A stretch of 64,000 bases of DNA from Porifericola rhodea (GTDB lineage: Bacteria; Bacteroidota; Bacteroidia; Cytophagales; Cyclobacteriaceae): positions 2,620,501 to 2,684,500 of the forward strand of contig NZ_CP119421.1 in NCBI RefSeq assembly GCF_030506305.1, written 5' to 3'. Shown here piece by piece: positions 8,998 to 17,727 of this stretch. The position numbers and the translations under genes are program-made. Below the pieces are notes generated by a model. That model saw only the letters and a list, made by a program, of their open reading frames with translations. It made no database searches and was not told the origin of the DNA. Every line of letters begins with the position of its first letter. The first letter of the stretch is position 1.

Positions 8998-11165
8998 AAG
9001 ATCAGATAGTAGATAAAAGCAATGAATGCTAACAAGCTTACGATAAAGTAAGTCTGAATTTTACCCTGCTGTGCCGGGCGGGCTAGCCAGCCAATGAAAA
9101 CAGCAATTTTGGAAAATAACGTTACTATGCCATCAATAATATAGCGATCAAACCAGCTTAGCAGATGCGCTAAAACCACCTGAGCTACGCCCATAAGATC
9201 AACCAATCCATTAACCACTTTCTGGTCAAAGTGATGTACTAACGTACTAAAGTGAATGCTTGGGGTAATGATTATATTTCTATACAGATAATCCAGATAC
9301 CAGTTGTGAAATGAGATGGCGGCCAGGCCTTTTCCCTGACTGGCGTTGGCATAAGCGTTGACAAACTTACCCTTTGGGCGATAGAGCAAGAAAGCCAGTC
9401 CTATTCCAAAGATTACCAGCCCAAGTGCCAGTAATGAAGCAAATCCGTGCCAGTCGTCCTTTAGCGAAATAATTTCTACCAGATAGTTATAGTCTCCAGG
9501 AACAGCAGTAATAGGTACCAGCAAATTCTGAGTTAGCCAGCTCGCTCCTCCATCCAAAGGGTTGAGTGAATACACGAAGCTAATAGAAAATACGGATAGT
9601 ATAATTAAGGGTATCAGCATAAGGCTGGGTGACTCTTTTATAAACTGCTGAGCACCATGCAGGCTAGTATGTTTTTTTGCTGCTCTAAACTCTCCAAAAA
9701 ACACCAGTAAAATTTGTCGGCCCATGTACAGGGCTGTTAAAAAAGTGGTGAAAAATGCTAAAGCAGGCACAATATAATAGAAGCTGAAAGAGGCAGTAGC
9801 GATTTTGTCTGTCCAGGCAAGGGTGCCGGCTAGTATAGCGTCTTTAGACAAAAAGCCTGAAAATAATGGTACACCTGCCAGTGCTAAAGATGCAATAAGG
9901 TATGCGGCAAATGTATAGGGCAATTGTTTGCGAAGGCCTCCCATAGTTCGCATATCCTGTGGGTCGTAAGTATGATCATGACCATGGTGCTCTACCGCAT
10001 GTAAAGCATGAATAACAGAACCAGCTGCTAAAAACAGGCAGGCTTTAAAGGCAGCATGGGTTACCAGGTGAAAAAGGGAGGCATCATAAGCGCCTATGCC
10101 CATGCCCATTACCATATAGCCTAGCTGTGAGATGGTAGAAAATGCCAGAACCCGTTTGATGTCGTGTTGGCTTAATGCAGCAACGGCGGCCATAAATGCA
10201 GTAATAGCGCCTACAAAAGCGATAACTGTAAGTGCTGTTCCATCAAGTAATACATATACTCTGGCTAGCAGATACACTCCAGCGGCAACCATAGTAGCTG
10301 CATGAATAAGTGCAGAGGCAGGTGTAGGGCCCTGCATGGCATCTGGCAACCAGGTCTTTAGAGGAAATTGTGCCGATTTTCCGACGGTGCCGCAGAATAG
10401 TCCAATACCAGCCAGGGTGAGCCAGTGTGCCGGAGCTGAGTTTTCAAAAATTTGTCCCCCAATGCGGAAGTAACTCAGCCAGTAGCCATCTTTAGTGAGT
10501 ACGGATTGCTGCATCAAATGCTCCAGTACTTTAAGATCTAATGTACCAAACTGCGACCACAGAATCATGATACCGACCAGAAAACCTGCATCCCCAATAC
10601 GGTTCATGATAAATGCTTTGCTACCTGCCTGAAGGGCGGCGGGACGCTCGTTCCAGAAACTAATAAGCGCATAAGAAGATACCCCTACCAGCTCCCAGAA
10701 TACGAAAATAAGAAGCAGATTATCCATGAGTACTACGCCTAGCATAGCAAATGTGAAAAGACCAAGATATGCGAAATAGCGTGTGTAGTGCTTTTCTCCT
10801 CGCATATATTCTATAGAATACAGATGCACCAGTAAAGAAACGACCGTCACTACCAGCATCATCAGAGCCGCTACTTTGTCTATTAGCAAGCCAAGAGTAA
10901 AGGGGTAGCGGAAGCTTTCTGTAGACAGCTGAAACCAGACTGCTCTGGCATGTATTGTATCGCCAAACCATACCTGGCTAAAAATAATGGCAGAAGCCAC
11001 GGCGGCACTTAACTGTATACCGGTACCCAGCCATGCCCAGGTTTCCCTACCCCTACCAAAAGAGATCAGGAGTAAAAAGCTTAAAAAAGGCAACATCATC
11101 ACCAGTAAAGCCAGAATGCTGCCGGTGCTTAGTGCTAAGGGTTGTGATAGTGATGCGTAGTCCAA
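8994..11165 (-). CDS. nuoL: NADH-quinone oxidoreductase subunit L (orphan)
   Basis: A 723-aa proton-pumping membrane subunit of complex I. It shows the Proton_antipo_N region (~75-125), the main antiporter-like module (DNLLLIFVFWELVGVSSYALI, lysines within helices) and a long C-terminal arm ending in hydrophobic helices, as in true NuoL. This length rules against short NuoL-like DabB or MrpD subunits. The start is TTG at 11165 and begins directly at MDYASLSQP; no better upstream start exists before the terminator at 11210. The normal nuoK and nuoM neighbours are absent. Downstream menE overlaps by 4 bp. Confidence 0.88.
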   Translation of the reverse strand: MDYASLSQPLALSTGSILALLVMMLPFLSFLLLISFGRGRETWAWLGTGIQLSAAVASAIIFSQVWFGDTIHARAVWFQLSTESFRYPFTLGLLIDKVAALMMLVVTVVSLLVHLYSIEYMRGEKHYTRYFAYLGLFTFAMLGVVLMDNLLLIFVFWELVGVSSYALISFWNERPAALQAGSKAFIMNRIGDAGFLVGIMILWSQFGTLDLKVLEHLMQQSVLTKDGYWLSYFRIGGQIFENSAPAHWLTLAGIGLFCGTVGKSAQFPLKTWLPDAMQGPTPASALIHAATMVAAGVYLLARVYVLLDGTALTVIAFVGAITAFMAAVAALSQHDIKRVLAFSTISQLGYMVMGMGIGAYDASLFHLVTHAAFKACLFLAAGSVIHALHAVEHHGHDHTYDPQDMRTMGGLRKQLPYTFAAYLIASLALAGVPLFSGFLSKDAILAGTLAWTDKIATASFSFYYIVPALAFFTTFLTALYMGRQILLVFFGEFRAAKKHTSLHGAQQFIKESPSLMLIPLIILSVFSISFVYSLNPLDGGASWLTQNLLVPITAVPGDYNYLVEIISLKDDWHGFASLLALGLVIFGIGLAFLLYRPKGKFVNAYANASQGKGLAAISFHNWYLDYLYRNIIITPSIHFSTLVHHFDQKVVNGLVDLMGVAQVVLAHLLSWFDRYIIDGIVTLFSKIAVFIGWLARPAQQGKIQTYFIVSLLAFIAFIYYLIL

Positions 11166-11183
11166 AGTACTTCAGGTTTGGCA

Positions 11184-11191
11184 CAAAAGTA
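11184..11191 (-). promoter_or_regulatory. Candidate -7 box for nuoL-menE
   Basis: The minus strand reads TACTTTTG, an exact match to the Bacteroidota -7 consensus TAnnTTTG, 18 bp upstream of the TTG start. No convincing -33 TTG element is seen. If real, the leader would be very short. Confidence 0.35.
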
Positions 11192-11209
11192 AAGGCTAGG
11201 CAGATAAAT

Positions 11210-11241
11210 AAAAAGCCCGCCTGAAACCAGACGAGCTTTTT
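11210..11241 (-). terminator. Strong Rho-independent terminator after the hisC-like gene
   Basis: A 14-bp stem, counting G-U pairs, has arms at 11228-11241 and 11210-11223, a 4-nt loop, and T-runs on both sides. It separates the aminotransferase gene from nuoL and could work in either direction. Confidence 0.85.
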
Positions 11242-11275
11242 TGCACCAGTATGTTAGACTGATATGAAGAAGATC

Positions 11276-12478
11276 TTATGAAATCTCGTTAAAGGCTTCT
11301 GCAAAGTATTCCATATCCTGCATGGTGCCTATACTTACTCTGCACCATTCCTGATTACTGAAACTCCAACTTCTTACCCCAACACCTCTTTTCATCATCT
11401 CACTTCTGAAGCGGTTGCTATCTAATCGTACCGGAAAAAGTACAAAGTTTGTGTCTGAAGGGATGTACTCATAACCAGCATTTTCCAAAGTTTTATAAAG
11501 AAACTGCTTAGACTTTTCGTTCATTTCTTTGGCATAAGCGTGGTACTCTTTGTCTTTATACGTTTCTATAGCAGCAGCTATGGAGGGTGAAGAAATATTA
11601 CCATCTCCATTCGTGTACTTAGACATTTCTGCAATAACATCGGGCTGAGCAAGGGTATATCCTATTCTCAGACCAGCAAAAGCATGCAATTTAGAGAAGG
11701 TACGGGTTACAATCACATTGTAGCCTTCAGCTACCAGATCAGCCATAGAATATTTCTCAGGGTCTGGAGTATAGTCAATATAGGCCTCATCAATAAAAAT
11801 AGGTTTCTTCTTTGATACTTCTTTACAAAAAGCTCTAAGCTCATCAGGGTCTACAGAGGTACCGGTAGGATTGTTAGGGTTACAAATATATACCATGCTG
11901 TGCTCCTCAGAAACAGCATCAGCCAGGGCATTGAGATCATGCTTATAATCTTTTGTAAGTGGTACTGTATCCCACTCAGCGCCTACATTCTGTGCTGAAC
12001 GTATCAATGACATATAGGTAGGGTCTGCTGAAAGGATGCGACCTCCATTTTGTCCGTACACTATAGAAGCAGCCATAAGCAACTCGGTAGAACCTGCACC
12101 CAATAAAACTTGAGTGTAGCGTTTTCCCCTGCCTCTTTCTTCAACCTCTGTAAGCTTATAGTCCTGGGCAAGTAGCTCTGCAAATTCTGCTTTCTTTTCA
12201 AACCCATATCTAAAGCTTCCGTCAATTTCACCAATGAGGGCCTCTCTTGCTTTTTTGCAGGGCCCAAATGGGTTTTCGTTGGCCAGAAGACGGGCTTTTA
12301 ATTGTGGGCGGGCCATAACCATTTCTCCTACCTGCTCCTTGGGCATAGCATAAAGTTGCGCGGCTATGGCATTGGCAGCTTCAGCAGTGTTCCACTTAAG
12401 GGCAGGGGCTAAGCCCAGACCTCCGGCAAGCATTGCACTAGATTTAAGCCAGTTTCTTCTATTCATTGATGTTGACAT
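11276..12478 (-). CDS. Tat-signal PLP aminotransferase, HisC-like
   Basis: A 400-aa class I/II aminotransferase. The core resembles histidinol-phosphate aminotransferase: ANENPFGP, NPNNPTG, DEAYIDY and the PLP lysine Lys263 in TFSKLHAFAGLRIGY. Unlike cytosolic HisC it opens with a twin-arginine signal (NRRNWLKSS followed by a hydrophobic stretch to about residue 35), so folded cofactor-loaded enzyme is probably exported to the periplasm. The next gene upstream (12584) also carries a Tat signal and encodes an amine oxidase; the gap is about 105 bp. The pair may process amino acids or amines outside the cytoplasm. The substrate is unknown, and a role in histidine synthesis is unlikely given export. 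Confidence 0.82.
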   Translation of the reverse strand: MSTSMNRRNWLKSSAMLAGGLGLAPALKWNTAEAANAIAAQLYAMPKEQVGEMVMARPQLKARLLANENPFGPCKKAREALIGEIDGSFRYGFEKKAEFAELLAQDYKLTEVEERGRGKRYTQVLLGAGSTELLMAASIVYGQNGGRILSADPTYMSLIRSAQNVGAEWDTVPLTKDYKHDLNALADAVSEEHSMVYICNPNNPTGTSVDPDELRAFCKEVSKKKPIFIDEAYIDYTPDPEKYSMADLVAEGYNVIVTRTFSKLHAFAGLRIGYTLAQPDVIAEMSKYTNGDGNISSPSIAAAIETYKDKEYHAYAKEMNEKSKQFLYKTLENAGYEYIPSDTNFVLFPVRLDSNRFRSEMMKRGVGVRSWSFSNQEWCRVSIGTMQDMEYFAEAFNEIS

Positions 12479-12583
12479 AGCGGATAGCGTTTGGTTGAAA
12501 GGTGTTAATAAATATACGTAAAAATTAAAATAACAATTATATATTTTGATTAATTTTGTTTATTCAGAATAAAATTTTACAAG

Positions 12584-14176
12584 TTATTGCTTAATAGAGT
12601 GTTGTACCTGACCTTCAGTAACTCTTGCATGAATGTTAGCCACAGTGCGGCGAGCTGATTCAAAAGCTCCTGCCATCCACGCCGTATGATAGGTAGTATG
12701 TTCTCCTGCCAGATAGATATTTCCGTCTGCTTTGAGCAAGTCTGGGTAAAAGCGCTGGCGACTGGCTTCGTTATACTCTGCCCATCCTCCTTTGCTATAA
12801 GGTATTTTATGCCATGCCAGGGAGAAAGAATTTTCAAATTCTTTGGCGTACTGAGGATGTAGCTTGCTACCTTCTTCCAGAGCAAGCTTTTCTCTTTCTT
12901 TCAGGCTGAGCTTGCCCGTATACTCTGCTTTCTCACTAAAATTATAAAAGCCTTTAAGCACCCCTTTCTGTCCCAGATAGTTGTAGTTGGGGTACATAAT
13001 CTGTGTAATAGTAGTATTAGTTCGCGAAAGCCCGCCAAAGATGTTTTCGTCTTCTTCCCAGAAACGACGCTTAAACTGTAAACCAATTTTGCAGGCTTTC
13101 TTATAATCTACAAAGTCACAAGCACGTTGTACGTTAGATGAAAGGTCATTCTTAATATTGGAGAGTACCGGAAGGGGTATGGTGCAGATACAATAGTCAC
13201 CTTTGAGCTCTTTTGTTTTACCTCCGGCGGTATATACGATGCGAACCCCATTTTCTTCTTTTCTAATCTCCTGTACGATACTCTCGTACTGTATATCCTG
13301 CTTTACCTTTTCTGCCAGGGCGTAGGGTAGTCTGTCCATGCCTCCTACTGGCTCAAAAAGTGTCATTTGCAGATCGTGAGTATAAACAGGTAAGTTAGAC
13401 ATGGCGGGGTCTATAAATCCAGACTTTATCAAGTCCATCAGTTCGTAAGCGTCGGCAGCAACTCCAGGCTGTTCACCAGCACCAGGAGCTTCTTTGTAGC
13501 CTCTTCTGCTACCTCCCTTATAAAGCAAGTCGTCTGGGTCCAGATCACCCTCAACGCGCAAAAACTCTATCAGCTTGGCCTTATCCTCCTGTGTCATAGG
13601 CATATCCAAGGCATCCTGATTGATAGCTTTATTAAGTAGTTCGCAGATATAACCCTGCATGTCATACTTCACCTCCCGGATGCGGATAGGCTTGTTAGAT
13701 AATGGGCCTTTGCCCTCGCTATAGAGGTAGGCATTCTCATTTACATTATTAAAAATCTGTAAGGGAATACCCATTTCGCGGCAGTAGTGCATAGTAATCT
13801 CATGGTGGTGAGGTATTCTTGCTGCCCCTGCGTTGAGGTACTGCCCCTCATCAAATTTGCAGGATTGTGCTTCTCCTCCTTCTTCTGTTTCTTCTGTCCC
13901 CCCTCTAACTGTCCATACACGTCCGCCAGGTCGGTTTCTGGCTTCCAGTATGGTACAGTCGTAGCCTAATTTGTTCATTTCGTAGGCGGATGTCATACCG
14001 GCCAGGCCTGCTCCCAGAATAATTACTTTAGTGCCATTGGCTCTGCCTTCCAGTTGGAAGGGATAGTTAGGCGCCTTAGGAATCATACCCATAGCAACCA
14101 TAGCAGGGTAAGTGGAGCCAGCCAGAACAGAAAGGCGGTTTAAAAAAGTACGTCGGCTAATAGTAGATTTTTGCAT
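12584..14176 (-). CDS. Tat-exported flavin amine oxidase
   Basis: A 530-aa FAD-dependent monoamine / L-amino-acid oxidase family protein. The N-terminus carries a twin-arginine motif (SRRTFLNRL) with a hydrophobic region to about 35. The FAD-binding motif VIILGAGLAGMTSAYE begins near 50, followed by EARNRPGGR. The C-terminal FAD motif is YLAGEHTTYHTAWMAGAFES. Members oxidise primary amines or amino acids to imines with release of H2O2. It probably sits in the periplasm and is co-transcribed with the HisC-like aminotransferase that follows. The exact substrate cannot be told. Confidence 0.83.
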   Translation of the reverse strand: MQKSTISRRTFLNRLSVLAGSTYPAMVAMGMIPKAPNYPFQLEGRANGTKVIILGAGLAGMTSAYEMNKLGYDCTILEARNRPGGRVWTVRGGTEETEEGGEAQSCKFDEGQYLNAGAARIPHHHEITMHYCREMGIPLQIFNNVNENAYLYSEGKGPLSNKPIRIREVKYDMQGYICELLNKAINQDALDMPMTQEDKAKLIEFLRVEGDLDPDDLLYKGGSRRGYKEAPGAGEQPGVAADAYELMDLIKSGFIDPAMSNLPVYTHDLQMTLFEPVGGMDRLPYALAEKVKQDIQYESIVQEIRKEENGVRIVYTAGGKTKELKGDYCICTIPLPVLSNIKNDLSSNVQRACDFVDYKKACKIGLQFKRRFWEEDENIFGGLSRTNTTITQIMYPNYNYLGQKGVLKGFYNFSEKAEYTGKLSLKEREKLALEEGSKLHPQYAKEFENSFSLAWHKIPYSKGGWAEYNEASRQRFYPDLLKADGNIYLAGEHTTYHTAWMAGAFESARRTVANIHARVTEGQVQHSIKQ

Positions 14177-14476
14177 AGGCAGTGGTTAGGCATGGTACTA
14201 ATGGTAGACTTTATCTTTTGAGTAATTTTGCCAGCAGTAAGTCAGAAGAAATAAATTATTGATATACTCTTTAGTTTCAGTAAAAGTAATTGATAATAAT
14301 CATTAATTCAAAATAAAATATTTAATTAAATAATTTTAAAAGTTATTTATATGGTACCTGTGGGTTTTTGCAGAATGATGAGAATATTCGTTTTCATTAT
14401 GTATTTGTTAATTAATTTCGCATGCCAGGCATAGGTCTGACCTTAACACCTACCTTGCGTAGCGTAAATCGTAGAT
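14177..14476. other. 300-bp AT-rich divergent intergenic region
   Basis: Lies between the divergent amine oxidase and asnB genes. The centre (about 14280-14350) is very AT-rich. It should hold both promoters, but no convincing -33/-7 pair was found. An imperfect Fur-like sequence at 14291-14305 was considered and not accepted. Confidence 0.4.
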
Positions 14477-16360
14477 ATGTGTGGTATTCATTTGATCATA
14501 GATAAAAAACAGCGGCTGGAGCGGGAGCAACCCAATGCTTTAAAGGAAATGTTAAACGCGACTGAGCAACGAGGGCCAGATGCGCGTTCTTCTTTTAGTT
14601 TTTCTTGGCGCAAAGGAATGCTGCACCTGGGTAGTAACCGGCTGAAAATTATAGATCCTGATGCGCGGGCCAATCAGCCCATGCAAAGCTCAGACAAGAG
14701 GTATGTTCTTAGCTTTAATGGTGCTATCTACAACTATTTTGATTTAAGAAATGAGCTACTGGCTCAGGGAGTACAGTTTAGTACCCAGTCAGATACCGAA
14801 GTGCTATTGCATTTGCTCATCAGATATGGTGTGCAGGCCCTCAACCGCCTCAATGGTATGTTTGCCCTGGTGTTTTATGACAGTCATGAGCAGAAGGTAT
14901 TGCTTGCTCGCGACCGATTTGGCATGAAGCCTCTGTATTATGCCCAAAACGATAATTATATACTGGCATCCTCCTCAGCCAGAGCCATTGCGGATAGTGA
15001 GTGTATAAGCAAAAAATTAAACGAGATGGCTTTGCAACAGTACCTGAGCTTTGGTTATGCTAATGCACCCATTACCTTTTTTCAGGGCATATATCAGCTC
15101 AAAGCAGGACATTATATGCTGATAGAAGGAGTGACTGAACTGCAATCCCAGGCCTTTACGCCAGTGCTAAAGCGGGGAGAAAATAATACAACTCCCAAAG
15201 AAGTATTGTCACAAACAGAAGAGCTGTTGAGCAATGCGGTGCTCAACCATTTGCAGGCAGATGTACCTATAGCGCTTATGCTGAGCGGAGGGGTAGACTC
15301 TACCTTACTTCTAAGCCTGATCAAATCTTTGGGAGCGCACCCCGTGCCTACTTTTTCTGTCATCAATACCAAGCAGGAAGCCTCATTTGGTACTGAAGAT
15401 TATATTTATGCCAGGCAGGCAGCGGCTAAGTACGGTACCCAACATTATGAGTTGCAGTTGGAAAGCCCTATGCTCAACGATCATCATGAGGCGTTTCTGG
15501 CTTCTATAGATCAGCCTGTTGGAGATAGTGCAGCTTTTATGACTTACCTTATTTCCGCAGAAATAAAAAAGGTGGCTGGTGTAGCATTAAGTGGGGCAGG
15601 TGCCGATGAGTTATTTGGAGGCTACAACCGCCATCAGGCTTTTGCACAATACCTCCAAAATTACCAGGCTTTCAAGCGGTTTCATCCTTTATTAAAGTCC
15701 GGGGCGGGCCTCCTGCCTACTGCCTTTGCACATCCTTTCCGCAAGCAGTTCCGCCTACTCAAAAAACTAGGAAACAGCTTGCATGCCGACCCCGCGCGTA
15801 CCTTCATTAATTTTATCAGCCAGGAGAGGCTAGCTGGAAACAGAGAGACAGATCATAACTTTGCTCCTGCTATTAACGTAGAGCAGGCTTTTGATGAAGG
15901 CTGGCTGGGAGCTGCTTTGGAGCATGACCTACAGCATTATCTGGCTTCAGATGTGCTTTCTGTATCCGACCAAATGAGTATGGCTCAAAGCCTGGAGATG
16001 AGAATGCCTTTTCTGGATGTGCCTCTCTCCAATTATGTGCGTAGCCTGCCTGCCACCTACCGTATGCAGCAGGGTAAAAAATGGATACTTAAAAGTCTGC
16101 TCAATCAGGAGGGTGGTAAAGTGTTTACCCAGAGAAAAAAAGAAGGTTTTGGCTTACCCATCAGCTATTGGTTTAGAGAAGAAAAGCAGGCGCGCCTGCT
16201 GGACAGCCTGCTCCCTCATAAACAGCTCATTTATGAATATATAGACTATAATTTGGTGCAATCGTTAAGGCAGGCACACCTAAGCAGCAAGAAAGATTAT
16301 GGCTCCGAACTATGGAATATATGGATATTAGCTTCGTGGCTAAAACTAAATTTCCCTTAG
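14477..16360 (+). CDS. asnB: Asparagine synthase (glutamine-hydrolysing), AsnB family
   Basis: A 627-aa enzyme that makes an amide using glutamine and ATP. The N-terminal class II glutaminase domain (2-~200) begins MCGIH, so after Met removal Cys2 is the nucleophile. The C-terminal synthetase domain has the PP-loop SGGVDS at 270-275 and ALSGAGADELFGGYNRH. Family length is typical. The gene is followed after 146 bp by a GT4 glycosyltransferase; AsnB-type enzymes near glycosyltransferases often amidate uronic acids in surface polysaccharide, so free asparagine synthesis is not certain. The start at 14477 is fixed by the required Cys2. Confidence 0.88.
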   Translation: MCGIHLIIDKKQRLEREQPNALKEMLNATEQRGPDARSSFSFSWRKGMLHLGSNRLKIIDPDARANQPMQSSDKRYVLSFNGAIYNYFDLRNELLAQGVQFSTQSDTEVLLHLLIRYGVQALNRLNGMFALVFYDSHEQKVLLARDRFGMKPLYYAQNDNYILASSSARAIADSECISKKLNEMALQQYLSFGYANAPITFFQGIYQLKAGHYMLIEGVTELQSQAFTPVLKRGENNTTPKEVLSQTEELLSNAVLNHLQADVPIALMLSGGVDSTLLLSLIKSLGAHPVPTFSVINTKQEASFGTEDYIYARQAAAKYGTQHYELQLESPMLNDHHEAFLASIDQPVGDSAAFMTYLISAEIKKVAGVALSGAGADELFGGYNRHQAFAQYLQNYQAFKRFHPLLKSGAGLLPTAFAHPFRKQFRLLKKLGNSLHADPARTFINFISQERLAGNRETDHNFAPAINVEQAFDEGWLGAALEHDLQHYLASDVLSVSDQMSMAQSLEMRMPFLDVPLSNYVRSLPATYRMQQGKKWILKSLLNQEGGKVFTQRKKEGFGLPISYWFREEKQARLLDSLLPHKQLIYEYIDYNLVQSLRQAHLSSKKDYGSELWNIWILASWLKLNFP

Positions 16361-16506
16361 AGAACTTTTTGCATCATTTTGGGTTTGAGTCTTTTAACTT
16401 TTGTAAGTAGAATAACAAGCAGTTGTCTCGACTTTAAGTAATATTCACCGTATTTTGCGGCTATGGCTGTGAATTTTTAGCAGCCACATTCGCGCTCATT
16501 GCTGAT

Positions 16507-17727
16507 ATGCACATACTATACATACATCAGTATTTCAAAACTCCTGAAGAGGGAGGAGCTATACGCTCTTACTACCTGGCCAAAGGCATGGCAGATGCCG
16601 GTCATAGGGTAGACCTTATTACCTCACATGCGGAGAAGGTATACAAAAAAGAATTTATTGATGGCATACAGGTGCATTACCTCCCCGTTAACTACGATCA
16701 GCACTTTAGCTTTCTTCAAAGGGTAAAAGCCTTTTTGCGTTTTGTCCTGATGGCCTGCACCAAAGCCAGTGAGTTAGGAAAGTTTGACATCAGTTATGTT
16801 TCTTCTACTCCTCTTACTACCGGCCTGATAGGGCTTTACCTCAAATGTCGATACGGTGTGCCTTATGTCTTTGAGGTGCGAGACCTCTGGCCTGAAGCTC
16901 CTGTGCAGATGAACATCATCCGCAAGAGCTGGCTCAGGTACCAGCTTTACAGCCTGGAAAAAAGGATTTATCAGCAGGCAAAAGCCATCGTTGCCCTCTC
17001 TCCCGGAAGCCAGGAATATATCTCTGCTCTGGTACCCTACCGTAAGGTACTGCTTATCCCTAATATGTCGGACTGTAGCTTTTTCAGGAAGGCAGAAAAA
17101 CATGCCTATCATGAGCAGCAATTTGATGTTGTAGGTAAATTTGTAGTCAGCTACTTTGGCGCTGTGGGTAAGGTCAATCGTTTAGACTACCTGCTGGATG
17201 CTGCCGAAGCCAGTAAAAACAAGCTATTGCACGAGGTGGTGTTTCTCATTGCCGGGCAGGGTAGCGAACTGGACAAATTGCAGGCAGAAGCAGCGCAACG
17301 GGGTCTGGATAATGTTCGTTTTGTGCCTTACCACAACAAGTACGGCCTGCTTTCTTTGCTCAATGTGACAGATGCAGCCTATATCAGTTTTGCCGACCTG
17401 CCGGTACTTCAGCATTGCAGTCCTAATAAGCTTTTTGACGCGCTGGCCGCCGGAAAGCTCTCTATCGTAAACGTACAGGGCTGGATGCGCGATATGCTGG
17501 AAGCTCACCAGTGTGGTTTTTATACCAATCCTCATCAGCCGGAAGACTTTGTGCAGAAAATCGTGCGTTTTATTAATGAGCCGGGCTTGCTGGAAATGTA
17601 CCAGAACAACGCCCGTCAACTGGCAGAGGCTGAATTTAGCCGCGAGCTACAAATAAAAAAGCTCCTCAACCTGATAGAAGAGGAGCAGAGCCAGGCAGAA
17701 GTTAAGGCTTATACTTTGAGCCTGTAA
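16507..17727 (+). CDS. Glycosyltransferase family 4 (WbuB-like)
   Basis: A 406-aa GT-B glycosyltransferase. It starts MHILYIHQYFKTPEEGGAIRS, the glycine-rich N-terminal acceptor-side motif typical of WbuB/GT4 proteins, has VFEVRDLWPEAP near residue 120, and a donor-side SPNKLFDALAAGK motif near 310. It is cytoplasmic or peripheral, with no signal peptide. It probably adds a sugar in O-antigen or exopolysaccharide synthesis with the upstream asnB. No polymerase, flippase or sugar-nucleotide genes are adjacent, so this is a small isolated pair. Its 3' end overlaps the convergent gldB by 26 bp. Confidence 0.85.
   Translation: MHILYIHQYFKTPEEGGAIRSYYLAKGMADAGHRVDLITSHAEKVYKKEFIDGIQVHYLPVNYDQHFSFLQRVKAFLRFVLMACTKASELGKFDISYVSSTPLTTGLIGLYLKCRYGVPYVFEVRDLWPEAPVQMNIIRKSWLRYQLYSLEKRIYQQAKAIVALSPGSQEYISALVPYRKVLLIPNMSDCSFFRKAEKHAYHEQQFDVVGKFVVSYFGAVGKVNRLDYLLDAAEASKNKLLHEVVFLIAGQGSELDKLQAEAAQRGLDNVRFVPYHNKYGLLSLLNVTDAAYISFADLPVLQHCSPNKLFDALAAGKLSIVNVQGWMRDMLEAHQCGFYTNPHQPEDFVQKIVRFINEPGLLEMYQNNARQLAEAEFSRELQIKKLLNLIEEEQSQAEVKAYTLSL

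Noticed and set aside
8994-11165. DabB or MrpA/D-type antiporter subunit instead of NuoL
   Set aside because: The 723-aa length with the long C-terminal arm fits NuoL, and no DUF2309 or mrp partner is adjacent.
14291-14305. Possible Fur box upstream of the amine oxidase and asnB
   Set aside because: Only about 12 of 15 bases match the palindromic consensus, and the surrounding sequence is so AT-rich that this is expected by chance. Neither gene is an iron gene.
17224-17619. 131-codon minus-strand reading frame
   Set aside because: Antisense shadow of the well-supported GT4 glycosyltransferase.
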